From assembly GCA_963924555.1 (NCBI GenBank), contig OZ004583.1, positions 2,637,501 through 2,701,500 on the forward strand: a stretch of DNA of 64,000 nucleotides, written 5' to 3'. Origin of the DNA: Crambe crambe. Taxonomy: Eukaryota; Porifera; Demospongiae; Poecilosclerida; Crambeidae. The notes under the pieces were generated by a model, which saw only the letters and a list, made by a program, of their open reading frames with translations, had not been told where the DNA came from and made no database searches. Positions within the stretch are counted from its first letter, which is position 1. Each line of letters starts with the position of its first letter. This document shows positions 22,310 through 34,300 of the stretch, one piece after another. The position numbers were made by a program, and so were the translations under genes.

Positions 22310-22800
22310 AGTTGGGATCTCAACATTTCCCATTATCTCTTCTATAGGCTCATGTCTCGTAGTCTTTTGTAGAAAAGTGCTGTTCCAGATATAGAAAGTC
22401 TCCCAATTATAATGCTTATAATGTTATTATATACCATGACAGAGTTTAATTCAGAATTTTGCTTGAGGGGGGCAATTGCCTATATATAGTGCAAGAATTT
22501 GAGGAGGGGCAACTACGAACCAGTACATGTATGTGGAATTCTATGATAATCTCATTACAAAAGCTAGACCATTCCTAGGGAGGGGCAAAAACTCTGGACA
22601 TAGCTATTGTACTGATCAGGACATTGTTCACTTTACATAGTGCTCCTCTTCCATAGCTAATACCTGAAGAATCATGTTGATCATTGTTGACCTAAGGAGC
22701 TTTCTGGTGCATAAACTTATACCTGCTCCATTTCTAATGAAATTATTTCCAAGTGAGTACCAATTATTTAGTTTGAAACTCTGCTCTCCTTAATATTAAG
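22310..22800 (-). pseudogene. decayed fragment of the beta-helix gene (a)
   Basis: The plus-strand text at 22375-22430 (aaaagtgctgttccagatat, gaaagtctcccaat) matches 20752-20800 of the intact gene. Text at 22640-22755 (tgctcctcttccatagct, ctgctccatttctaatgaaa) matches 20895-21060. Large deletions and stops occur between. The orientation is the same as the intact gene. It is a remnant of a tandem paralogue. Confidence 0.7.
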
Positions 22801-23070
22801 GCAGTAGTTCTTTGTTTGAGTGATGCTCAGTTTAGTCACATGAATGTGCATGTGTATTTTAGCAAACTTAATAGCTAGCTATTGGGATTTGAAGGATTTA
22901 GATAGCTAACATGCAAGCAGTGCAAACAATGGAACTGAACTTTTAATAGAGCAATTAATTCTCATGTTTAGTATACATGTATTAGTACAATCATTCATCC
23001 ATTAATGAGAATATTCAATGGATCGGGACTCTACTTCTTCACTTCATTTCTCCCAAAATCATTAATCCGT

Positions 23071-23301
23071 TATCAGAGAGTGCGGTAGCACTCTCTAAGT
23101 AGGGATGGCAGGTCAAAGTCCATAGGACAGTATAAACTAAAAACTCTTCTTTCTCTTCTACCCTTACTCTACAGGTTCTCAGAAGGCTACAGTGAATTAT
23201 TATATCTACAAAGAAGAGAGGAGAATGTTCAAAAGCCAAAAATTCATTCGCCAACATAAGAAAAAAACGAGTTCTAAAATTGACTTTTCGTTCTTTTTCT
23301 T

Positions 23302-23333
<32 letters not shown>

Positions 23334-24795
23334 GGATAATAATAATAATAAGATCGACGTACCGACTTACTGGCTATAGTCATCAAAATTCTGCTTTGGC
23401 CATCCTTTAGAGCGGCACCTAGAGGCTGATCTTCTGCTATTAGTTTTGACTAAGGCTCTACTTCACTATTCGATAGCACTCGGAACACAGCTGCTAATCT
23501 TTCTCCGCCATTTTGAAGGGGGCGGGGCTTATGGGCGGAGCCACGTAAGCTTAAGTTTAGCTATAGCCAAGGTCTTCATTCATTATCTGATGATGTTCCA
23601 GTCACTCCTTGCTGAATGCTCATCCTATAGTAGCATTATAGCCAGTACTTTGCTGTAGTGTAGTCAGCTCACTTCACCATGCCGTGTACATGTCATTTAC
23701 ATTGCTGTTGCTGTAAAGTTTTATATCAACAAAACTTAAATAGCTAAACAAATTCTTCAACCAGAGACACTGTATGTACCTACAAAAGAGGTTTATGTAG
23801 AGCTGGCTTTGTATAGTACTGTACTGTAGCCTCCCTCATTCAACTTCAAACACTAAGAAAAAGGATAGAAACAAGTGAGTGTAAAAAATAAAAAGGTTAA
23901 GTAGGGATAGCCTAAAATCTAGCTGGGCTATCTATAATGTGCTGCAGCCTCGTATGAAAAAAATCTTCGCGACATTACCTCATAAAAGGGGTGGGGCAAT
24001 TAATAGCAGTTCTCCTCATATAACACCTGCACAGGATGTGGCCATTTGATGGCATCCACTATTATGATCACTACACCAAATGCATAAACTCCCCATACTC
24101 CTCCCTCAAGCAAGACATACGTACCATCTCAATAATTATTTCAGTGATCACATATGTAACAATTAGCTAATGCTGTTCACTTTTTAAAATGTTCACTCCT
24201 TTCAGTACTCCATTACACTGCAGATGATCATCCTTCAAACTCTCCTCCCTGAACAGAATGAAATACTGATCATTAAATAAATTTAGTTCAATCAAGGAAG
24301 CCTTTAGTGTCTATCAATTTTCATAATCACAAAGAAAAAGAATGCAAACAAGTGAATGCAAAAAATTTCTTCGAAATAAAAATGTGAAGTAGGGATGCTA
24401 TTATAACTGCAGCTTCATTATGAAAACCAAGTAGTGCAGCATCGAAGCAGTATGGCCCAAAAATCTAGCTGGAATATGTATTATAACTGCATGCAAGAGA
24501 GTGAACTTAGTGAAGTGACCCTTACCCATCATCAAGTACAAGATAATATTCCTACTTCACTCCCATGATCAAGGGCCAAGGGAGTGAAGTAGGAATAGTA
24601 TCTCGTACTTGATGATGGGTAAGGGTCACTTCACTAAGTTCACTCTCTTGCATGCAGTTATAATACATATTCCAGCTAGATTTTTGGGCCATACTGCTTC
24701 GATGCTGCACTACTTGGTTTTCATAATGAAGCTGCAGTTATAATAGCATCCCTACTTCACATTTTTATTTCGAAGAAATTTTTTGCATTCACTTG
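23071..24795. repeat. palindrome-ended repeat, copy C (least interrupted)
   Basis: This copy starts tatcagagagtgcggtagca, has a long (taa)n tract at about 23303-23351, and ends in the 447-bp palindrome 24349-24795. It has no nested insertion, so it shows the full unit of about 1.7 kb. It lacks a real coding region: the 115-codon minus-strand frame is poly-Tyr from the (taa)n tract. It separates beta-helix gene fragments (a) and (b). Confidence 0.75.
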
Positions 24796-25159
24796 TTAAA
24801 TGAGGATCGATATTTAATGGACTCCATAAAATGCTAGTAGCTAGCTATACACACTTCACTTAATAATGATTATTTATTTTGAACATTTACATGCAGTTCG
24901 GCTGGATAAACTTTACAGCAATGTTATCCACTTTAAAGAGAGCAGTAGCTATAAGAATGACCTAAAGGTTGTGTAGACTCAGTTAGATGTAATCTAAGTT
25001 TAGTCTTTTGAGGGCCTTCAATACTGCTTCTTACAAGCTTCTAAGTTCTTTCCAGAATCCAAAATGGTGTGATTAGGCAAAAAAGGGTGTGTCTGGGCAA
25101 AAATTTTCCACGCGATATTCTTGTGAATGGGAGAAATCTCTGATTTCTCCCATTCAAAA

Positions 25160-25375
25160 ATGCTGTTCTATAGAAAATTTCCCATCATACAATACTTATA
25201 GTTATACTTCCACAACAACATAATCCTCTTTATACTGCTAATCAAGACATTGGTTGCTTTCAAAGATATTCTTTCCTTTGCAGAGGTAGCTATACACTTA
25301 GTGCTCCTCCTCTTCCATAGCTAATTTTTTTAAAAACAAGTCCATTGACCCTTGTATGTAGGACTAAGGTGCACA
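25160..25375 (-). pseudogene. decayed fragment of the beta-helix gene (b)
   Basis: Text at 25240-25370 (ttggttgctttcaaagatat, tgctcctcctcttccatag, aacaagtccattgaccc) matches 20845-20985 of the intact gene with gaps. It is non-coding now. Confidence 0.65.
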
Positions 25376-25999
25376 TGAATGTGCATGTGCATTCTAGCAA
25401 CTAGCTACTGGGATTTGAATTTAGATAACATGCATTCAGTGTAGCATAAACAATAGTGATAAAATTACTCATTAACTTGCATGGCATGTTTAGTATACAT
25501 GCATGCACACTTCACTTTATTCTCCCAAAATCATTGAGCCATTAATGAGAATATGATTTCAGCATGCATAATAGTTCAATAAAAGATTGTCTGCATTCAC
25601 AATAATGAAAATACAACAAAGAAACTCACTTGTTCAAATATTTGCGAATACTTACCCCAGAAGAATGTCGCTATCAACTCATAATACTAAGTCTTGTTTT
25701 ATTTTTACAAAAAATCAAGTGGGCACAAAAGGGCGTGATTAGGAAAAGTGGGCATGGCTAGGCAAAATCTAGCGCGCAGGTAATAAGAACTATCCCTTTC
25801 AAAATTTGCCTGAATAACTTATACTCCCGATGCTATCCATTTCAAGAGAGCAGTAAGTAAAAATAGACCAGCTGGATTCATCAGAAAGAACAAGACCTTT
25901 CAGTACATCAAAAGTACAAGCTGGGATTCTCAACATTTTCCACACAAATTTTGCCCCTATTATGGAAGCTCTTTAAATCACATTATTGCTAATTCAAAA

Positions 26000-26400
26000 T
26001 GCTGTTCCAGATGATAGTCTCCCAATCATTAATATTTTACTTTCATAAAGGTATTGGGAAGATATGGTGCTGCATCTTCCACCTAGGAAAACTGAGTTGA
26101 AAATGCAGAATGTCATTACTCTGGTAAAAGATATCAAGGTTGAGTTTTAATATCAATAGCTATGTTAGTGGCATTGAATAAAGAGATGTGTTCTCACTGG
26201 AATCATTTCTTATTCCTGTTATTGATAAACCAGAGATGTGATTGAATTTAAATGGAGTTTAATAGGCTGCTTCCAGAAGAACAAATATCGCTCCTGTAGT
26301 GAATGTTCTTAGATCTACCTTATGAACTGCTCCAAGGTAAAACAAAGTTGACTGTGATGAAAGAACCATCTCACATAGCGATTATCTTTGATGACTTCAA
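26000..26400 (-). pseudogene. decayed fragment of the beta-helix gene (c), N-terminal part
   Basis: Text from 26160 to 26390 (tagtggcattgaataaagag, ggaatcatttcttattcctg, gaactgctccaaggtaa) tracks 21300-21575 of the intact gene, covering the codons for about residues 20-110. It contains deletions and frameshifts. With fragments (a) and (b) it shows at least one, probably several, lost tandem copies. Confidence 0.7.
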
Positions 26401-26669
26401 TAGTGTGTACTATAAGACATTGAATTCATATTTCCTTATTATAGCCATAGATAACTATCAGTGCTGAGGCAGAAATCTCTTTAAAGGGCAACTTGTAACT
26501 TGTTAAAGTATGACCCCCATAACTTTATGATAATTGACATGCACTTTGACCTAGACATGATTGCTAACAATAATTTAGGGCACACCTAAAAAAGACACTA
26601 TGAAATACTTCTCTCATGTATGATTGATATTATTTTGCATATAATTCACATCATGTATAACTATGACTA

Positions 26670-27480
26670 GAGATGCTCGTATAGCATTAGTTGGGCGAGC
26701 AAGCAGCCAGTGGTCATTTACCTCACCTTATGATTATATAGCCCCAACAGTGACTTTGTTTTCGATATCTATTCAGGTTGTTAACTGACTTGGTGCATTC
26801 CCAGTTAGCATTAGAGTGTCTTCTCGGAATCCAGGCTAGCCTACGGGACTGACGAGAACCCCAGAATGCATGGTAGCACTTCTATTCAGACTCAGTAGTG
26901 GCTAGTCTCTCATTATTATGAGCCCTTATTTGCTCTAATCTGGCAGCTCTGTGTTCTGCTGACTCTGCTCTCCTTCTGGCTCTCATTTGCTCTGCTCTTG
27001 CAGCCCTATCTTCTGCTGACTCTTTACATTCCCTCCTCCTGGCTCTATCTCTCGCATTTCTTTTGGCTAGTCTTGTTTTTCTCTGTTCCTTTGACTCTGT
27101 TCTCCTTCTAGTTCTGTCTCTTCATGAAGTCTCACTCTTCTTTGCTGGTCAGTTTCTAACGGGTGTTCTGGGGCCTCCTTTGCTTGTTTTCTGGTTCTCT
27201 GGCTTCCATAATACTCGCTACAATAGTATGACTTAACGAAAATGATTGCTTATTATGACGTTGCTTAGTAGCTATTTCATGCGCATGCGTAAGCGCATGC
27301 GCATTTTGAGTGACGTACGTGTAACATATAAATATCGCAATTTTCCATTTTGACCAATTAGTGTGGGGCTTCGCTCGCTTCGCTCGCTCGCCAATTATCA
27401 AAATGGCGTGTGATATGTTGAGGTACAACATGGCATGATGTAGCGCTGTGGTGTAAAAAAGTGTGATATGATGTGACATG
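26670..27480 (-). mobile_element. remnant of an element encoding a 23-residue basic repeat (STPR-like)
   Basis: The complement of about 27110-26885 reads through one frame with RARRRAESAEHRAARLEQ, RTRRRTESKEQRKTRLAKRN and similar units, with a period of about 22-23 residues. This resembles the STPR (score and three) repeat of FMBP-1-type DNA-binding proteins, also seen at the start of Helitron-encoded proteins. A start-like ATG at about 27209 is followed by a stop 17 codons on, so the gene is broken. Upstream sits a palindromic atgcgcatgcgtaagcgcat. A second copy is at 34895-35570. Confidence 0.6.
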
Positions 27481-27536
27481 ACATGTTAGAGCACCCTGCA
27501 GAATAATTGCGAGTGAAGCGAGCCACTCTGTATGAT

Positions 27537-27551
27537 ATATATATATATATC
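27537..27551. repeat. short (AT)n tract
   Basis: About seven AT units between the two oppositely directed STPR-like fragments. Confidence 0.6.
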
Positions 27552-27649
27552 AAGCCCTGAGGGTAAAATATTGCACATGCGCAAAATAGCTAACTTTTAG
27601 CAAGTGAAGCGAATGAACACTACTCCAAAACTGAGCAGCAATAAAGAGC

Positions 27650-27840
27650 AAGGTTAGACTGAAGGAATGTGAAGGATAGAGCCAGAAGAAGAGGATAGCT
27701 AGAGCCAGAAGAAGAGGGTAGCTAGAGCCAGAAGAAGCTCTGAATCAGCAGAACAAAGACGGTCAAGGCTTGATAAAAGAAATGAAAGGGATAGGGCTTA
27801 TAGACTCTATGAGAAGAGGGCATGCAACTCCAAAATATCA
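27650..27840 (+). pseudogene. STPR-like coding fragment, opposite strand
   Basis: A plus-strand frame reads RSSESAEQRRSRLDKRNERD and continues RAYRLYEKRA before a stop. Before it, the block agagccagaagaag is repeated three times. It has the same repeat family as the minus-strand fragment at 26885-27110 but points the other way, so the two form a divergent pair of remnants. Confidence 0.55.
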
Positions 27841-28365
27841 TAATGCAACATTTAAAGTTGTTGCTTCTCTCGCCCTTCTGTGCTACGAGCACATAACTAG
27901 TTATCTTTTGCTAGCTGCATAATAGCTGTAGCTAAAATTGCTAATTCCCAGTGTGCGGCAACAAAAAATGAATGCAGCAACTCCATTGGGGGTGGAGCAT
28001 AGTTGAAGGGAAAAAATCATAGTGTAGGTGCATGTGTGCCAGGATGGCCACATACATTTTTCATGACCATTGTGATCATACTATTGCACATGAAGACGAA
28101 GAAGTCAACATGATCGACAAATCATGTGGCTCTATTAGATGTAGCTATAAAGCTGTAGACAACATTTGAGGTTTAGCATTTCAGTGCTCTTCATGTGTAC
28201 ATAGCTAACAACAAAGTTTATAAGGGGAAAATGGAACAAAAAAAATTATTTGAAATTTTAAAAATGCAGTAGCTAAGCATGAAAAAAATGTATAGCTAAT
28301 TAATTATTTAGTGATATAAACTGTTTTATGGTTTTATGCAGAAGTGTGGCACAGAGTGTAAATTG

Positions 28366-31300
28366 TTATACTAGGATGTGTGTTAGTTCTTTTCCTCGAA
28401 ATATGCTGTACTTATCGAGCTGTTCAACAAGACGATCAAAGGTTGTTTTAGGTTCATTCCTTCGTTTCCATTCTTCATACAAGCTATCATCAGTTATTGT
28501 CTCAATTTCAAGAATTTTCTTCAAAGCCTCTCTCCCAATTTGTGACTCTAATGCAGAGAATATATTGTGATCTATGTTCTCAAGTTGAGCTATTACCTCT
28601 TTACTCAAAGAAATGTAAGAATCAAAACCAAGAAGTTTATCCAAAGACACTATTTCACTATTGCTAACATATACAGATCTGCGATCAGGTTCCTCCCTGA
28701 AGCAATTAGTTATTTCTGGAAGAGATATTTTTGATCTTGCCCCTGAAGCAAAAGAGTCATAATCATATTCACGTGGCGGTGGATGGAAATAGTACTCAGC
28801 AATTCCATCTGAACAGCTGCACCTGTTCTGCACTTCACGTATTTCTTTAAGAATTTCACACCTGTGTTTTGATAATAATCTTTCTTTTCCAGAAGCACAT
28901 CGAAAAAGTGCAATTACTTTTTTTTTATCTTCAATAACTTCAACCAATACTTCAACACCAGAAAGAGTTTGCCAAAAAAGCCCAGTCTTCCACAATGATA
29001 GCCTTCTGCTGTACTTTGAATCAGATTTGGAAGCAAATTTGAAGGTCAAGCTGAGCAGAAGGGAGTGAAGAAATTGCAGCCCAAAACCATTGTTTTTTCT
29101 TGAGAGCCACCCACATTTATATGAGTAGCTTTGATCAATTTTATATAAATCTTTATTTTTTTCTTTACTTAGGAGCCCAGGAAAGAAAAAATATGTACTA
29201 CCATCTTTAATGCCATCATCACCAGCAATTAGATGCAATATTTCTTCATCTTCAACAGGTTTACAGAATTCCATGCTAGTAAGATACTGCTGTATCAGGT
29301 TTACATCTAATTCAACATGGGAAAATATTTCAGAAAGTTTCTGAGAAGGAATAATACCAGTATTGTAAGTTTTTCGCAGATCACAGGGAGCATCCTCGAA
29401 ATCATCAGGAGAAAAAATCGAAGCCACTTTATTGAACAAGATATTACTCATATCTTTATCAATAATCCACCAATTGAGTTTATCAACAGGTTGCATCAGC
29501 AGCTTAATACGGTTTCGGACATGCAGTATCTTCAAATGTTCAATCAACGCATTTGGTTCTTGAGGAATGAGCAGCTTTTGGTCATGATCTTCTTTCATAC
29601 AAATTTTCCCATTTTGTAGTTCAAATTGACAGCACTGCTTCAATTTCTGAACTAAATCTCTCACTTGATGAGGCTTGCCTGAAAACCACCGTGGAAGATG
29701 ATGAATAAGTTCATGGCAAGCTGAATTTAGGGGCACTGGTCCACTGATATCACAGGAAATAAACCTATCTTCTAAATAACTTAGTAATCTATTTAGAGGA
29801 GGAGTATCAGGTTTTCGACCATTCAAGAAAATTGGAATTTCATGCTTATTCAAAGGGGCTGCATCAAAGATCTTCACATAGTCTATGAGTTCTTTTTCTC
29901 GTTTCTGTCTTAGAGTGTCACTTTCAAAGCAGTCTGCATGACTGCATATGACGACTATATGGACAGAAGAGACATTAACTGGCACGTGTCTGCGCACGAA
30001 AGAAAACCAAGTGTCTATCTGCTGTTTATTAACATCGAAATGATCAGTACCTTTGACTAACAAGAGGAATACAAAGGGTGGAGATGTGGGTGATGCTGCA
30101 GCTAGTGATATAAGATTCTCTAGCATTTTTGAATGCATGGTTTCAAATTCGATCTGGCCAGCAAAGTCATAGAAAATGTAACTGTTATTATTTTTGAAAT
30201 TTTTGAACTCAGATGTCACTATGCCTGTGGTAGGCTTAGTGGTAGGATTTTTAGTAGCTTTTCTATCATTTATAATCATCCGTTCTAGGGTTTCAATCAA
30301 AGTTGTTTTACCAACTGATGAATTCCCCACCACAATGATGCCAATGCTAGGATCATACTTCAGTGCATCAGGATTCTTGTCCCGTAAGTCACTGACTAAG
30401 TTAAAGCTGTGATTGGCACCATGAGCTATCAGATAGTAACAACCAGCATTTTCAGATTCCCTGTTACCAGTATAAAATTTTGCTGGAGTGTTACCTTTAC
30501 TATCTTGTTGATTTAAAACTTGACAGCCTTCTTGATGCTCCATAATTTTTACTACCATCCATTCCATATCTTCACGTTGACAAGCATTGTGCAGTGGTGT
30601 AGATAAAAATTTATTTGTTTGCTTGACATCGTTGGATTCGATAGCTTTATTCACAAACTCATCAAATGCTTCCATACACAGGATAGGGGATTTAGCAACA
30701 TAATGAAGAATTGTATTTCCACTGGCATCCACACTAGTGATAAATGATGGATGTAACTTAAAAATATGACTGATTAAATCAATAATTTTGTTGCATTCAT
30801 TGATACTTTCATCATTCACTGCCAAGTTTTGCTGGAGTGAGGCCTTTTTCATCCTGTTCATTTGATTTAAAGAAGGAACTGAAAATCGACTTACACACTC
30901 TAGTAAGCAGTGTATAACTGGTGTATCCACAATATCATGAGATGCCGTCTCTTCTTTATTGCACATAAGCAGTTGTTTCTTGGAACAAAATTTGCTAACC
31001 TCTTTAAGGAGGTCATATGCTTTATTATAAATACAAATAAAAAGAGGGGATACATTATATCTGCTATACCAACTGCCATTACTATAGTCAAGTTGCAATA
31101 AAACAATAGCATTGTCTAAACAATTGCTACCACATGCAAAATGAAGAGCAGTGTAGCCTTCAATTAAGCTTTTCACCGTATGGTTACATAATTTTTTATC
31201 AGTAAGGAACTTCAGTATTTTTGATCCATTTTCCTTTGCAGCAACCATGTGTAATAGGTTAAGACCCTTTCTGTTAAAGTAATCATTGAGTTTGATATTA

Positions 31301-34300
31301 CTGTTATCTTCCAACAGGCTAAGCAAAATATCATAATTCTCATAACGGCAAGCAACATGGAGTGGTGTGTCTCCAGCCTCATTACGAATAGTCACAGAAG
31401 CATGGGATTTGCATATTGCTGCAATGTTCATTAAATCCATCTCACAGCAAATGTGAAGTACCGTGTCACCGTTTTTATTTTTAGTGTCTGGATCACACCC
31501 TGGAATTTCAAGCAACTCCTTAAATAATACTTCATTATCATTTTTGCAAGCATATTGCAATGGTGTCAATTCATGCACGTTGTCAATCAGGTTGATATCT
31601 TCACTCAAGTTATAGTTGTTGTCATCTCTGGCTAAATATTTCAGAAATTCAAGATCATCATTACAACAAGCAATATGAAGAAGTGTTTGACCAAGATTGT
31701 TTCGCAATTTCTGTGGAAATTCAAACCGTCTGGACAGCATAATAGCTAACATATCTTTCCTTTTTAATCTACAAGCAATGTTAGCTACAGTTTCTTTCGT
31801 TACTGTATTGACCAATAGTAAGTCACAGCCATGGTCAACCAGTGATTCAATCATTTGTATATCCCCAGTGCGGCAAGCATTGAATACTGGTGTATCACCA
31901 AAATTGTCTTTACTATCAATGCTCTTACATTCAGGATGTGAAAGAATTCTTTCAGCAAAATCAAATAGTTCTACATCAGAAGTAGCAATATGCAATGGTG
32001 TTTCACCTTTACCTTTACCAGTAACTGCATTGATATCAATGTCAGTTGGGCATTGATCCAGTAAGTATTCAAATATGTCCTTCCTTTTGTGTGAAATGGA
32101 TAGATGAAATGGAGTTTCACCATCATTATTAACTGCATTAAGCTTGAGACCACGTTCAATCAAGAGCTTTGTGATCTCAAGAGAACCCCACTCACATGCT
32201 AAGTGAAGACAAGTATTACCAACAGAATTTTTTTCATGAATCATATCATCTTCTTTAAGTTTTCTCAGAAAGTCAAAAATGAATTTAACCATTTTAATAT
32301 CACAAGAAACACAAGCAGCATGAAGCAAAGTATCACCACGCTCATTTATTATATTGAAAGACTGATGCCGAGATACCAAATGATTAAAAAGATCATAGTT
32401 GGCACATCTTGTAGCATGAAACAGAACAGATTCATTGGGGATTGCTATACCCAAACCAATCTGGAAAGAAGAGCTTGGACGTTCTACTTGTAAAATGACA
32501 TGCTCTAGAGATGTATCGACACCATTGTGAGAAACATCATGCAAGTAATCGAGAACTTTATAATCTTTCAGCTTACAAGCTATTGCCAAGAGTGAAGGTA
32601 TAAGAGGTGGAAGATTAATGTCAAAACATAACTTGACATCTGTGAAAAAAAGCCGCAAAATATCTAAGTGGCCACTAGAACAAGCTGTATGTATAGGAGT
32701 GAGCCCTGCATTATTTTGCAGTACCAAATTAGTACTTGGCATCTTCTTCAAGTTATTTTTTACCAAAAATATAAAAGATAATGTATCATCATTGTACTGA
32801 TTTAATTTCAAAGGAAAATACCAATCCCCTCCAAGACACGCATTTTGAATTACGTATCTAACCAAAGGAACTGAGCCTGACCTACAAGCAGCATGGAGCA
32901 AAGTATCACCAGAATCATTCACAGAGATAATAGACTGTGAATGAGAGGAACCCTCACAAAAATACGCAACAACCTTCAATTGGTTGTTAGCACAAGCAGT
33001 ATGTACAGGAGAATTCCCAAATGCATCTGGGACATTCCAACTACAATTGAATACTTCAACCAGAGTGCGGATTATGTCCAAATGTCCATCTTGACAAGCC
33101 AAGTGAAGCAAAGTCTCACCCTTATTATTCTGAACTGTTTCTGGATCATACTTGCACTCAGTCAAGAGCTTCATCAAGGATGGTCGATGTCCTTTTCTAA
33201 CTTCTTTAAGATACTTCATACATTGATCATCTACATGAAATAAACAAATAATAGATTATTAGAATACTGCTTAGATTCTATACGTTGCACTTTAGTTTCA
33301 AAGTACTTACATGAAGGAAAAAGCATTTCACAGATTTCAATCTGTGAAATAAGGGATGACCATTACTCAAAAAAGTAAGCAAACAAGGGTAGGGATGAAG
33401 GGGGTCAATCTGTGTTGCGTATATCTAGCCAACAATCTCTACATAATACGTACGTACACTACTACACTATATCTCTCAGCCCAGTAATTTTATTCAATCC
33501 ACACTGCTACCAGTCAACCAATAATTATTTTTCTACTGCTATGTAATTTCAGGAAGTGTAATCAGATAGCGTGATAGCACTGTAATAGCACTCTCTATGT
33601 AGGGATGACCATAGGACTAATACAAAATGAAGTTGGATTTCTCAGAAAACAGTACGTAAGTTGTAGCTAGCTGTTATGACTGCTTACCCTGTATTTTATG
33701 CACATTCTTATCATGCAGAGGAATTGTGGAGGCTGAAAGACTTCATACAGAAGAACAATAAAAGTGCATTTTTTCAGCACGATCTGGAGAAAAATTGGGC
33801 CATGCTTAATTGAGCCATGCTCTATATACGAATTTGCTTGGACCAGGTCCATGTCCCATTAGTTTAGCTTCTAGTTCACTCAGAAAAAAAGCCACTTTCT
33901 TAGTACAGTCAACTATACAAAGAAGCCATTAAGCATACTTGCCATGACTCTCGAAGTTCAACAAAAGAGCTGTTTCTTCTAAAGTCAGAGCTCTAAGATG
34001 AGGCATAGCTATAAGGACAGCATGTAAACTTTGAATCATGAGCTCGAGCTGCCTGTGAGACATGCACTATTTAGAAACGAAAGCTAGCAGGCTGATGGAG
34101 CAGCTCAGCTTTAAATTAGAACTGAAGACTTCAGTCTCACTATATTGCTTACCAGGCTTGCAATATAAGAGCTATGAATTTCGTGAAGCAAGGATAATAA
34201 TGAACTTCTACAGAGCTATATTGCCTTTCTTCCCACTACTTATGAACTTGTGGTATGTGTAGTTATGTACATAATTTAAAAAAAAAAGAAGAAGCTATAA

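Noticed and set aside
23039..23386. 115-codon frame with poly-Tyr
   Set aside because: It arises from a (taa)n tract within a mobile repeat and is not conserved in frame between copies.
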